Shown one piece after another: positions 8,484 to 16,225 of a stretch of 50,514 bases of DNA. The position numbers and the translations under genes are program-made. Positions within the stretch are counted from its first letter, which is position 1. The number at the start of each line of letters is the position of its first letter. The notes under the pieces are model-generated. The model made no database searches and was not told where the DNA came from. It was given only the letters and a program-made list of their open reading frames with translations. Source of the DNA: Dehalococcoidales bacterium (GTDB taxonomy: Bacteria; Chloroflexota; Dehalococcoidia; Dehalococcoidales; CSSed11-197); contig JAQUNW010000001.1 of the NCBI GenBank assembly GCA_028717385.1, positions 77,062-127,575 of the forward strand, read 5' to 3'.

Positions 8484-10235
8484 GTGGAACTAAAAGAACT
8501 TAGAATCAAATCCCTGGGAATAATTGACGAGTTGGATTGGCAACCCGGGCTAGGACTTAACATAATTACCGGAGAAACCGGCGCAGGTAAGTCTTTGATA
8601 ATCGAGGCGCTGGACCTCTTGTTTTTTTCTAAAGCGGACGAATCGTCTATACGTCACGGGTCAAATCAAGCAATTATTGAAGCTTATTTTTCACTAGATC
8701 ATCCGACACCAGCAGCAATTTATACTCTTTTTAAAGAACGAGCTATAGAATATGATCACAATGAATTGCTGGTTGAAGCTCAAATCAGGCGGCAGGGCAG
8801 AAGCATATACAGGATAAATTCGATCGTTGTGCCCAAATCAGTCCTTGGCGAAATTGGTAAGGCGATAATTGATATGCATACGCAATCCCAGCACCTGGCT
8901 TTATTCGATCCGGCAAACCATCTAGATATTCTCGATGCCTTTGGTGATATCAAGGATACCAAAACACAGTTTGGGGCAAAACTCGCTACTCTGAACAAAT
9001 TACAATCAACTAAAAAGACACTTGAAAAAGAAGCTGGTGATACCGAAAGACGTCGCGACTTCCTCGCCTATGAGATCGATGAATTGACCCACGCCGGCCT
9101 CCAAGCTGGTGAGGACGAAGCACTCGAGGTGGAATTGCATAAGCTGGCAAGTGCTGAAAAAATACGCGAACTCGGGCATAGGTTGCATCTGATTCTTACT
9201 GGTGGAGTAGATACGGATTCTTTATCAGCGATAGATTGTTGCGGGCAAGGATTAATGATAGCCCTCCAGCTTTCACAGCTGGATAACCGCTTTTCTTCGG
9301 TGGTTGAAGAAATTACAAGGATAAATACTTCTCTGGAAGATCTCGGACATGATATTGGGCGATTTATCGATGAAATAGACAATAGTGATGCTCGCCTTGA
9401 AGAGGTTGAAAACAGGCTGGAAGCATTAAAAACATTAAAAAAGAAATACAGGAAAGATATAGATGGTTTGATTACTTATTCTGAATTGGCACGTCAGGAG
9501 CTTGAAAAACTGGAGAACATCCCCATTAATCTAGAGAAGCTTGAAGCAGAGATAAGTGAAACTAAAATTGAATTGGCTAAGCTGGCAATCACGATGCACG
9601 ATTCCAGGATATCCGCAGCCCGAAAATTGGAAAGCTACGTCAATAGCGAACTCTCTGATCTAGGAATGAACGGAATGAAATTCAGTGTTCTTTTCGAAAA
9701 AGAACAAGATGACATAAACGGGCTTCCGATTAGTCAGGATCGTAAGCTGGCATATAGTAAAATTGGTATCGACAGGATAGTATTTACCGCTTCCACTAAT
9801 CCGGGGGAACCATTGAAACCTTTGCATGATGTTGCCTCAACCGGTGAGGCATCGCGGTTCACATTGGCAGTAAAAAACGCACTTGCGCAAACTGATTCAA
9901 CACCCATTCTAATATTCGATGAAATTGATATCGGTGTTGGAGGTCGTTGCGGTGAGGTTATCGGAAAGAAGCTATGGTCTCTTGCGCGACATCACCAGGT
10001 AATCTGTATTACCCATCTGCCGCAAATAGCCGCCTTCGCTGATTCACATTATCGAGTTATTAAAGTAGCCGAAAACGAAAGGCATACCACTCAAATAGCT
10101 ACATTACACTCACATGACAGTGCAACAGAACTCGCAGAAATGCTTTCCAGCAAAAATTATTCTGACGAAGCTATGCAGGCTGCAATTGATCTAGTACGTA
10201 AAGCTTCCGAATGGAAAAACAGGGAAGCAAAGTAA
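8484..10235 (+). CDS. recN: DNA repair protein RecN
   Basis: An SMC-like ATPase of 583 residues, close to the usual RecN length, that acts at DNA double-strand breaks. The N-terminal Walker A is GETGAGKS (about residues 30-37), followed by a Q-loop region (MHTQSQH). The centre (about 160-375) is a coiled coil. The C-terminal ATPase half has Walker B ILIFDEIDIGVGGR near 470-483 and an ITHLPQIAAFAD segment near 505. The ABC signature reads STGEASR instead of the common SGGELSR, so the second Gly is replaced while the following Glu is kept. The start is a GTG at 8484 with GAGG 7 bases upstream. It is divergent from the tubulin-like gene across about 175 bases and stands alone. Confidence 0.96.
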   Translation: MELKELRIKSLGIIDELDWQPGLGLNIITGETGAGKSLIIEALDLLFFSKADESSIRHGSNQAIIEAYFSLDHPTPAAIYTLFKERAIEYDHNELLVEAQIRRQGRSIYRINSIVVPKSVLGEIGKAIIDMHTQSQHLALFDPANHLDILDAFGDIKDTKTQFGAKLATLNKLQSTKKTLEKEAGDTERRRDFLAYEIDELTHAGLQAGEDEALEVELHKLASAEKIRELGHRLHLILTGGVDTDSLSAIDCCGQGLMIALQLSQLDNRFSSVVEEITRINTSLEDLGHDIGRFIDEIDNSDARLEEVENRLEALKTLKKKYRKDIDGLITYSELARQELEKLENIPINLEKLEAEISETKIELAKLAITMHDSRISAARKLESYVNSELSDLGMNGMKFSVLFEKEQDDINGLPISQDRKLAYSKIGIDRIVFTASTNPGEPLKPLHDVASTGEASRFTLAVKNALAQTDSTPILIFDEIDIGVGGRCGEVIGKKLWSLARHHQVICITHLPQIAAFADSHYRVIKVAENERHTTQIATLHSHDSATELAEMLSSKNYSDEAMQAAIDLVRKASEWKNREAK

Positions 10236-10269
10236 AATCAACTTCCAGCCTTCCTGGTTGGATGCATAT

Positions 10270-10677
10270 CTAGATAAGCATCCGGCCAATATAATAAGCA
10301 ATTACTGCAACGCTGGTTGAAATGAACATCCCCCAAATTAAATCTACCACAGTGACTATTACTGGCCATGATTTGATAGTTGCCATATTAGTAAGGTCGT
10401 AGGTTGCATAGCACACCAGGCCGAATAATGCCGCCATTAGTGCAGTCTTAAGCAGAGATCCACCTTCAATCCCAGGGATGACAACAAAAACCAAAATTCC
10501 GGCAATGAAAAGTAGATAAAAAATAAGAGCCGGAATCCAGTTTGCTTTGGCAGCCAGCAAATGCCCAAGCTGAGCGCTGTAAAAATTTTTAGAGATAACC
10601 CCGAGCCATAAAAGGTCGATCGCAAAAAATACTGCCAGAGAAGAAAAATACAGGATTACAATTTTAGCAAAACTCAT
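10270..10677 (-). CDS. DUF2177-family membrane protein
   Basis: A 135-residue protein with four predicted membrane helices: about residues 5-27, 47-68, 76-94 and 104-130. It matches DUF2177 in length and pattern, including the early FFAIDLLWLGV motif, the central CYATYDLTNMATIKSWP motif and a DLIWG motif in the last helix. The acidic residues inside helices 1 and 4 are typical of this family. The biochemical function of DUF2177 is not established. It converges with recN, leaving 34 bases between the two stops. The ribosome-binding site upstream of the ATG at 10677 is GAGGAGAT. Confidence 0.85.
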   Translation of the reverse strand: MSFAKIVILYFSSLAVFFAIDLLWLGVISKNFYSAQLGHLLAAKANWIPALIFYLLFIAGILVFVVIPGIEGGSLLKTALMAALFGLVCYATYDLTNMATIKSWPVIVTVVDLIWGMFISTSVAVIAYYIGRMLI

Positions 10678-10759
10678 TTCTATCTCCTCTATTAAAACGA
10701 AAGTTGCTATAAAAAGTATATTCTCTGGCTTTGGCTAGTTCAATATACTGAAAACTGTA

Positions 10760-10799
10760 AAAAATACGAAAAGGTGACTGGTAACCCTTTCGTATTTTT
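10760..10799 (-). terminator. Rho-independent terminator downstream of dnaN
   Basis: Arms at 10760-10775 and 10784-10799 pair over 16 bases with one mismatch. The core is TACGAAA on one side and TTTCGTA on the other. The minus-strand product runs into six T residues. It lies 28 bases after the dnaN stop. Confidence 0.8.
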
Positions 10800-10827
10800 C
10801 GTTTACGTGTATTTAACTATTAAATAA

Positions 10828-11964
10828 CTACCAAGAAACAAACATCGGCATCACTACATGCAGATAATTATCTGCATTAACCGGTTTAAAAACCCCCGGA
10901 CTGGAAGGATTAGTGATCTCAAGTGCAGCCTGTGTTTCGCCAATGGCATCCAGAACATCCGCCAGGTACCTGTTGTTAAAAGCTATCTTTGCTTCCGGTC
11001 CTTGAACAGTGACGTCTATTTCACCTTTGTCTTCACCTAATTCCTCAGCTCGCGCTGAAACCGTCATTTTTCCCGGGATTACTTCACTGTCTCCAGGGGT
11101 AATAACCAGACGTACTATTCCGCTTCCGTCCCGGGCAAAAATAGATGCGGTCTTATTTGCCTGAGCGAATTGTTTTACATCAGCCACAACCCTGGTCCCA
11201 AAGCTCTGTGGTATAAGTTGTGAATATTGGGGGAAATTGCCCTGAATCAACTGAGAAACCAGTTCAATATCTTTAAGGCGGAATATGATTTGACTTCTTG
11301 ATGGGGATAATACGATAACTATTGGCTCTTCTTGTTCGCCAGACAGCTTTAATAACTCAGAAAGTGTTCGGGAAGGAATAATCGCTGTTACCTTCTGTGA
11401 CATTTTTGACTCAAGAGCCATCTTATAAACCGCCAGTCGAAATCCATCGGCTGCGGCAAGGGTAAGCGTTTCATTATCGAATTCTGCATTTACTCCAGTC
11501 AGCACCGGCCTGGAATCGTCAGTCGCTGCTGCAAAAACAACTTTCCTGATGCCTCTTTTAAATAAATCGGCATCAACTTGTGTGGTGATACCATCTTCGA
11601 TGCGGGGTATTGGAGGAAAGTCTTTGGCGTCAACGCCGCTGATTTTAGCATCGAACCGCGCACACTTTATATCTAATACCTTAGAGTGAGCTGCAAGTGC
11701 CATATCAACCTTATCATTAGGCAGAGATGCTACAAACTCACTGATAGTACGAGCTGGAACAGTAATTGCCCCTTCTTCTTCAACCTTAGCACCAATCCAG
11801 CAGGATATGGCCATTTCAAGGTTGGTTGCAACTAATTTTAACCGCCCTTGATCAGTGCCAAGATAGATATTATTAGTTATCGGTAAAGTAGTGCGGGCAG
11901 CTGCTGCTCTTCCTACCAAATTCAAACCTTTATTGAGATTTTCCTGTAGGCAAGATACTTTCAT
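10828..11964 (-). CDS. dnaN: DNA polymerase III beta subunit (sliding clamp)
   Basis: A 378-residue protein of the usual clamp length that forms a ring around DNA and tethers the replicative polymerase. Family features include an N-terminal LNLVGRAAAARTTLPITNN segment, VPARTISEFVASLP near 70-83 and the KVVFAAATDDSRPVLTGV stretch near 140. Next come LAAADGFRLAVYK near 175 and the C-terminal VMPMFVSW, equivalent to the common PMRL end. The ATG at 11964 has a GAGGTG ribosome-binding site. dnaA is not adjacent, so this dnaN is not in the classical origin cluster. It follows rdgB by 85 bases and has its own candidate promoter there, so it may be both independently transcribed and read from the cobO-fbp-rdgB run. 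Confidence 0.96.
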   Translation of the reverse strand: MKVSCLQENLNKGLNLVGRAAAARTTLPITNNIYLGTDQGRLKLVATNLEMAISCWIGAKVEEEGAITVPARTISEFVASLPNDKVDMALAAHSKVLDIKCARFDAKISGVDAKDFPPIPRIEDGITTQVDADLFKRGIRKVVFAAATDDSRPVLTGVNAEFDNETLTLAAADGFRLAVYKMALESKMSQKVTAIIPSRTLSELLKLSGEQEEPIVIVLSPSRSQIIFRLKDIELVSQLIQGNFPQYSQLIPQSFGTRVVADVKQFAQANKTASIFARDGSGIVRLVITPGDSEVIPGKMTVSARAEELGEDKGEIDVTVQGPEAKIAFNNRYLADVLDAIGETQAALEITNPSSPGVFKPVNADNYLHVVMPMFVSW

Positions 11965-12037
11965 TGTTCACCTCTTCACATCTGTAGCCGTGTAGTATAC
12001 ATCAATAAACCACCCCGGCTCAATAATTATTACATAT

Positions 12038-12066
12038 TATATATTGAAATTAGCGAAAGCTATCAA
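12038..12066 (-). promoter_or_regulatory. dnaN: Probable dnaN promoter
   Basis: On the minus strand TTGATA (12066-12061) and TATATA (12043-12038) are separated by 17 bases. A perfect TATAAT overlaps at 12041-12036 with 19-base spacing. The -35 box lies in the last codons of rdgB. The transcript would start near 12030 and have a leader of about 65 bases. Confidence 0.5.
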
Positions 12067-12646
12067 GTAGATTTTTGGCTTTGGCGGTGGCCTTTCCCCG
12101 ATGGCTGATTTGATTCTTGATGTCAACAGGGAGTTCGGCCATGGTCTTTCCCAGACTGGGGAAATAAAATATTGGGTCATAGCCGAAATTTTCAGACCCT
12201 GCTGGCTCGAACGCAATAACCCCTTCACACACTCCCTGGCAAGTCTCAATGCGTCCCAGAGGGGATGCGATTGCAATAACACATTTAAAACGAGCCGTTC
12301 TCTGTTCCAAGGGAACATCCTTCAAGCGTTCAAGCAATAGCACGTTTCTTTCAGCATCACTTATGCCGTCACCGCCAAACCTTGCCGACTTGATACCAGG
12401 CTCTCCCCCCAAGGCATCAACCTCGAGGCCGGAATCATCGGCAAGGGTTAACATCTTGCTCTGATTTGCTAAAAAACGCGCTTTGATAATGGCGTTCTCT
12501 TCATAGGTCAGGCCATCTTCGAGTGCTCTACTTTTGATACCAGCTTCCTTCGGGGAGATAAGCGCGAACGGAATACCAGCAAGCAATTCGCAAAGCTCCC
12601 GCAGCTTACCGGGGTTTCCGGTCGCAATCAGGAGCTTTGCGTACAT
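12050..12646 (-). CDS. rdgB: XTP/dITP pyrophosphatase (RdgB/HAM1 family)
   Basis: A 198-residue house-cleaning enzyme that hydrolyses non-canonical purine triphosphates (dITP, XTP) to monophosphate and pyrophosphate, preventing their incorporation into DNA. Seen motifs are the N-terminal ATGNPGKLRE (residues 8-17), the metal and base site LADDSGLEVDALGGEPGIKSAR near 68-89, NFGYDPIFYFP near 152 and the terminal SHRGKA near 184. All expected active-site blocks are present. The ATG at 12646 lies 3 bases after the fbp stop, and its GGAGG ribosome-binding site is inside the last fbp codons, indicating translational coupling. Confidence 0.96.
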   Translation of the reverse strand: MYAKLLIATGNPGKLRELCELLAGIPFALISPKEAGIKSRALEDGLTYEENAIIKARFLANQSKMLTLADDSGLEVDALGGEPGIKSARFGGDGISDAERNVLLLERLKDVPLEQRTARFKCVIAIASPLGRIETCQGVCEGVIAFEPAGSENFGYDPIFYFPSLGKTMAELPVDIKNQISHRGKATAKAKNLLDSFR

Positions 12647-12649
12647 TGT

Positions 12650-13750
12650 TTAGTCCTCCAAAACCTGGAATCGGTCTTTAAGCTTTTCCACAACTTGTGG
12701 CATAGTAGTATATTCCATTTCGTCTAATGGTAAGCGATGAGGTTCAAATGGTCCATGCTGGCGCATAATATCCGCCATATAGTTAGCTTCGCCTCGAGCA
12801 TTTTCAAAAGATACATCATCAAACATATCCTTTGGACCTATTAATTGACCTTCTGCGAGTTGGAAACCAAGACAAGTCACCCGTGGAGGGCCGTCGAATC
12901 GCGAAGGAGTGGCATCTTGGACTGAAACCGGCATCAGAGGCCCCATATGTGAGCCTCTCATCCAGCCTTCCACAAAGAAGGGGTGTGAAAATGGCTCCAG
13001 AACTTCTCCAACTGCAGGGAAGTGCCCCTGAGCTCGAACTATGCAGACTGGATCGTCTTTTCCTACATAACGTCCTGCCATAAGAGACAGTTTTTGGGTC
13101 GACGAGGTGGCAGCAATTTCACCAGAATCACGGTGGTAAACAGATTTTATACAGAACCTGGATGGAGCCCCAATGAACACCAGAAGGTCGTATATTTCAT
13201 CTGGGCAATTAAAGGTTACTTTTTTATGCTCTTTTACATCATGTACTTCAAAAGCAAAACCAGTATGCATATTACCAGCTATAACCAACCCAATGGTATT
13301 AAATGGATCGGCGAATATCTTGTAAAGAGGCATATTCCAGGCGCCGGATGAAGTCTTGTCTGCCATGAAAATAAGAATGCTTTCTGCACCCCTTTCCTCT
13401 ATTTCCATTTCAGCCACACCAGGACCCATTCCTTTTATATTACCCGAAAAGGCATCGCATAAAAGATCCTGCCCGGCTCCATGCAGTTTTAATTTCTTCG
13501 CCACATCCGTGCAAGCTAGAAAAGTATCCCAGGAAAGTTTATGGATCAACTCACTTTCTTCACCGTGCGTATGGGTCATTATCAACTGCGCATCATCACC
13601 GCACTTGGTGACATGATAATCAATAATGGTTCCTTTCTGTTTGGCATGGTGCATGGCCTCTTCGGCCTTTGCTAAAACCTCTGGATGCGAATCACTATGG
13701 CCAACCCAGCCACCAATATCAGCCTTGATTACACTAAGGGTAACCTTCAT
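12650..13750 (-). CDS. fbp: Class V fructose-1,6-bisphosphatase / FBP aldolase-phosphatase
   Basis: A 366-residue archaeal-type gluconeogenic enzyme. In this family one active site can condense dihydroxyacetone phosphate and glyceraldehyde 3-phosphate and then dephosphorylate the product to fructose 6-phosphate. Family landmarks include the N-terminal VIKADIGGWVGHSDSHP (residues 8-24) with metal ligands, KCGDDAQLIMTHTHG near 49-63, MADKTSSGAWNMPLYKIFADPFNT near 130 and the MRGSHMGPLMPV segment near 265. The length is typical and no core block is missing. Its presence suggests carbon flow toward hexose, as in autotrophs or acetate users. The ribosome-binding site AGGAGG overlaps the cobO stop, and the gene is followed immediately by rdgB, so cobO-fbp-rdgB is an operon. 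Confidence 0.93.
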   Translation of the reverse strand: MKVTLSVIKADIGGWVGHSDSHPEVLAKAEEAMHHAKQKGTIIDYHVTKCGDDAQLIMTHTHGEESELIHKLSWDTFLACTDVAKKLKLHGAGQDLLCDAFSGNIKGMGPGVAEMEIEERGAESILIFMADKTSSGAWNMPLYKIFADPFNTIGLVIAGNMHTGFAFEVHDVKEHKKVTFNCPDEIYDLLVFIGAPSRFCIKSVYHRDSGEIAATSSTQKLSLMAGRYVGKDDPVCIVRAQGHFPAVGEVLEPFSHPFFVEGWMRGSHMGPLMPVSVQDATPSRFDGPPRVTCLGFQLAEGQLIGPKDMFDDVSFENARGEANYMADIMRQHGPFEPHRLPLDEMEYTTMPQVVEKLKDRFQVLED

Positions 13751-13759
13751 TACTACCTC

Positions 13760-14323
13760 CTAGTAGTCAAGCCCTTTGCGGGCATTATTTCCCGTTGTAT
13801 ACAAATATTTTATCGCTTTCATTTCTGTCACGATATCTGCCATTTCGAACAGCCTTGGATCGGCATTTCGCCCGGTTAAAACTATCGAAACACCCGATGG
13901 GCACATTTTAATAATATTCTCCAGGTCTTCGAAATTAATCAGCCCACAATCAACGGCTGCATTTACCTCGTCCATGATAACAAAATCATATTCAGCATTG
14001 GATATAGCCGACTGGGCACAAGACAAAGCGAGTTGCGCTTGTTCGATATCACCATTGTGAATGCTGCCCTTTTTTACCCAGCCTGGTTGACCAAAACTTT
14101 TAATGGTTATTCCGTGAATTCCTTTAAGCGCCCTGACCTCTCCATGATCGTAACTGGAGCCTTTCATAAAAAGTACAAGCAATACACTCAAATTGTGGCC
14201 GGAAGCTCGAACAGCTGTACCAATTGCAGCACTAGTCTTGCCTTTACCGTCACCGGTATATACTATTATACTTCCCGAAGGGCTGGTTTTGGGCAAAAAA
14301 TTTCTCCCGGGCGACTTCATCAT
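13760..14323 (-). CDS. cobO: Cob(I)yrinic acid a,c-diamide adenosyltransferase
   Basis: A 187-residue CobO/BtuR-type enzyme that transfers the adenosyl group of ATP to the cobalt of corrinoids, making adenosylcobamide. The P-loop GDGKGKTSAA lies near residues 25-34, followed by the family blocks VLFMKG near 51 and WVKKG near 81. IMDEVNAAVDCGLI near 117-130 is the Walker B-like block, and LTGRNADP near 149 comes after it. Corrinoid salvage fits anaerobes that depend on corrinoid enzymes. No cobalamin riboswitch was recognised in the 125 bases upstream, and no other corrinoid gene is adjacent. It is first in the cobO-fbp-rdgB run and divergent from the fumarylacetoacetase-family gene. A second start codon follows immediately (Met-Met). 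Confidence 0.94.
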   Translation of the reverse strand: MMKSPGRNFLPKTSPSGSIIVYTGDGKGKTSAAIGTAVRASGHNLSVLLVLFMKGSSYDHGEVRALKGIHGITIKSFGQPGWVKKGSIHNGDIEQAQLALSCAQSAISNAEYDFVIMDEVNAAVDCGLINFEDLENIIKMCPSGVSIVLTGRNADPRLFEMADIVTEMKAIKYLYTTGNNARKGLDY

Positions 14324-14448
14324 GTCCGCAGCGCTTCAGTTTAACAACCTCAGTAAATCAATGTCAACAATTATACTATGTGTTCTTGTATTTGTTTGCA
14401 GAAGCTATTTGCCAATTTCTTGCGCAAAAGACTAGAATAAAAACCCAT

Positions 14449-15225
14449 ATGAAGATTATTCGCTGCAAACATGAAAACCAATTTATTTATGGCATTATCG
14501 AAGGTGATTCTGTAAGATTGCTCCATGGTACACCTTTTCCAGAACCTGTTTTAACTGACAAATATCTTGAAGTTAAAGATATTGAGCTTATAGCTCCATG
14601 TGAACCATCAAAAATCATCGCTATGGGCTTGAACTATCATTCGCACGCTCGGGAAATGGGGCAAAAGATTCCCAATTCTCCATTAACCTTTTTAAAACCC
14701 TCTACTTCGGTGATTGGTCACGAAGCTCATATCATATATCCATCTTCATCCGCCAGGGTTGATTTCGAAGGAGAATTGGCGGTAATAATAAAAAAACCTG
14801 CCTGGTCCGTTAGCCAGGATAAAGCCTATGAATATATTCTGGGATACTCCTGTTTTAATGATGTTACTGCGCGTGATCTTCAGCAGGTTGATAGCCAGTG
14901 GACCCGGGCGAAAGGATTCGATACATTTGCGGCGGTTGGCCCATGGATTGAAACTGATTTACAAGCTGACAGCCTTAACATAGAAACCTTTCTGAATAAT
15001 GAAATCAAGCAAAAAGGCAACACCAGCGACCTTATATACTCTATACCTGAAATTATACATTTTATTTCCAATGTGATGACGTTAATGCCCGGAGATATCA
15101 TTGCTACAGGTACTCCTGCCGGCATTGGTCCGATGAAGCCGGGGGATTGCGTGGAAGTTAAAATTGAAGGAATCGGGACACTCCGGAATTACATCGTAAC
15201 GAATGGCTACAAAGGATATTCATAA
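14449..15225 (+). CDS. Fumarylacetoacetate hydrolase-family protein
   Basis: A 258-residue protein of the FAH fold. Members hydrolyse, decarboxylate or isomerise 2-oxo acid substrates using a divalent metal held by three acidic residues. The domain starts at SKIIAMGLNYHSHARE near residues 55-70. The metal site is formed by DFEGELAVII near 103-112 and FNDVTARDLQ near 137-146, and RAKGFDTFAAVGPWI near 155 is also typical. A C-terminal IATGTPAGIGPMKPGD closes the active site near 224-239. I start at the ATG at 14449, where the similarity begins; the longer frame from 14380 adds an unrelated-looking segment. No good ribosome-binding site is visible. The substrate cannot be assigned, and the gene has no pathway neighbours. 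Confidence 0.9.
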   Translation: MKIIRCKHENQFIYGIIEGDSVRLLHGTPFPEPVLTDKYLEVKDIELIAPCEPSKIIAMGLNYHSHAREMGQKIPNSPLTFLKPSTSVIGHEAHIIYPSSSARVDFEGELAVIIKKPAWSVSQDKAYEYILGYSCFNDVTARDLQQVDSQWTRAKGFDTFAAVGPWIETDLQADSLNIETFLNNEIKQKGNTSDLIYSIPEIIHFISNVMTLMPGDIIATGTPAGIGPMKPGDCVEVKIEGIGTLRNYIVTNGYKGYS

Positions 15226-15369
15226 AACGTTATAACTGGTACGCATGAATAATCAGCACATTGCTTAAAAGCATATTTCCCGGATTTATTCTACGGTTAA
15301 AAACATGCCACAAACGAAAAGGCTGGACATGATTTTGCCTAAATGGCGCAACCCCGGTTAAAATAAGGT

Positions 15370-16182
15370 ATGAAATACAGAATGCTGGTTCTCGATGTTG
15401 ATGGTACACTAGTCAACGCATACGGCAATATCAATACAAAAGATAAGCAAGCTATAAATCAAGCTGTAAAGAGCGGCGTAATCGTAGTGCTCTCTACTGG
15501 AAGGGTGGTGCTGGCTTGTGAGAGAATACTAAAAGAATTATGCTTGGATGGTTATCATATCTTCTTTGACGGAGCCTTAGTTTCCAATCCCCATACTAAC
15601 GATATCGTCCACTCCAAGCCTATTCCAAAAGAAAAGGTGCTGGCTACAGTTGATTATTGTCGGGAAATATCTGCCTATCTCGAGCTTTATTCGCATTCTT
15701 CTTTTTATGCCGATAAAGCTAATTGGACTGATGAGATCCACCGCCTATTTTTTAATGTCAGTATCATGCTTGCAGACCTGGTCGAGGTGGGGGAAACTAA
15801 AGAGATCCTTAAAATGGAAACTATTGCAAGACATCCCAACGAATTCTCACTGGCTGAAAACTTGCAGGAAACTCTTAAAGACTCGTTACGTTTTTCTATA
15901 GCCAGATCCCCCGCTTTCCCTGGTGTTGATTTTTTTAATATTCTCGAACCGGATGTATCAAAAGGAAATGCTCTTAAAACATTATGCAATCATCTCGGAA
16001 TTCCGCTCGAAGATACGGCAGCAATAGGGGACGGCCTTAACGACATTTCGCTTATGCAAACAGCCGGCTTGAGCATTGCAATGGGCAATGCCTTTCCAGA
16101 AGTAATAGCGGTTGCCGATCAGGTAACAACCCGCGTAGACGATGGTGGCGTAAGCCAGGCTATATATGATTATATTCTTTAA
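15370..16182 (+). CDS. Cof-type HAD-superfamily phosphatase
   Basis: A 270-residue HAD hydrolase of subfamily IIB. Motif I is LDVDGTL at residues 8-14 (first Asp the nucleophile, second the acid/base). Motif II is LSTGR near 42. The C-terminal motif is AIGDGLNDISLMQTAGLSIAMGNA near 218-241, with the paired acidic residues that hold Mg2+. The cap domain lies between about 85 and 185. Members dephosphorylate sugar phosphates, nucleotides or cofactors; the substrate is unknown. No strong ribosome-binding site precedes the ATG at 15370. The gene converges on uvrC. Confidence 0.92.
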   Translation: MKYRMLVLDVDGTLVNAYGNINTKDKQAINQAVKSGVIVVLSTGRVVLACERILKELCLDGYHIFFDGALVSNPHTNDIVHSKPIPKEKVLATVDYCREISAYLELYSHSSFYADKANWTDEIHRLFFNVSIMLADLVEVGETKEILKMETIARHPNEFSLAENLQETLKDSLRFSIARSPAFPGVDFFNILEPDVSKGNALKTLCNHLGIPLEDTAAIGDGLNDISLMQTAGLSIAMGNAFPEVIAVADQVTTRVDDGGVSQAIYDYIL

Positions 16183-16225
16183 CAACTAAACGTTAATAGA
16201 ATTAACATACAGTATTTTACGTTTC

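Noticed and set aside
14324-14448. Possible cobalamin riboswitch upstream of cobO
   Set aside because: The gap is only 125 bases and shows no B12-box-like segment or nested hairpins.
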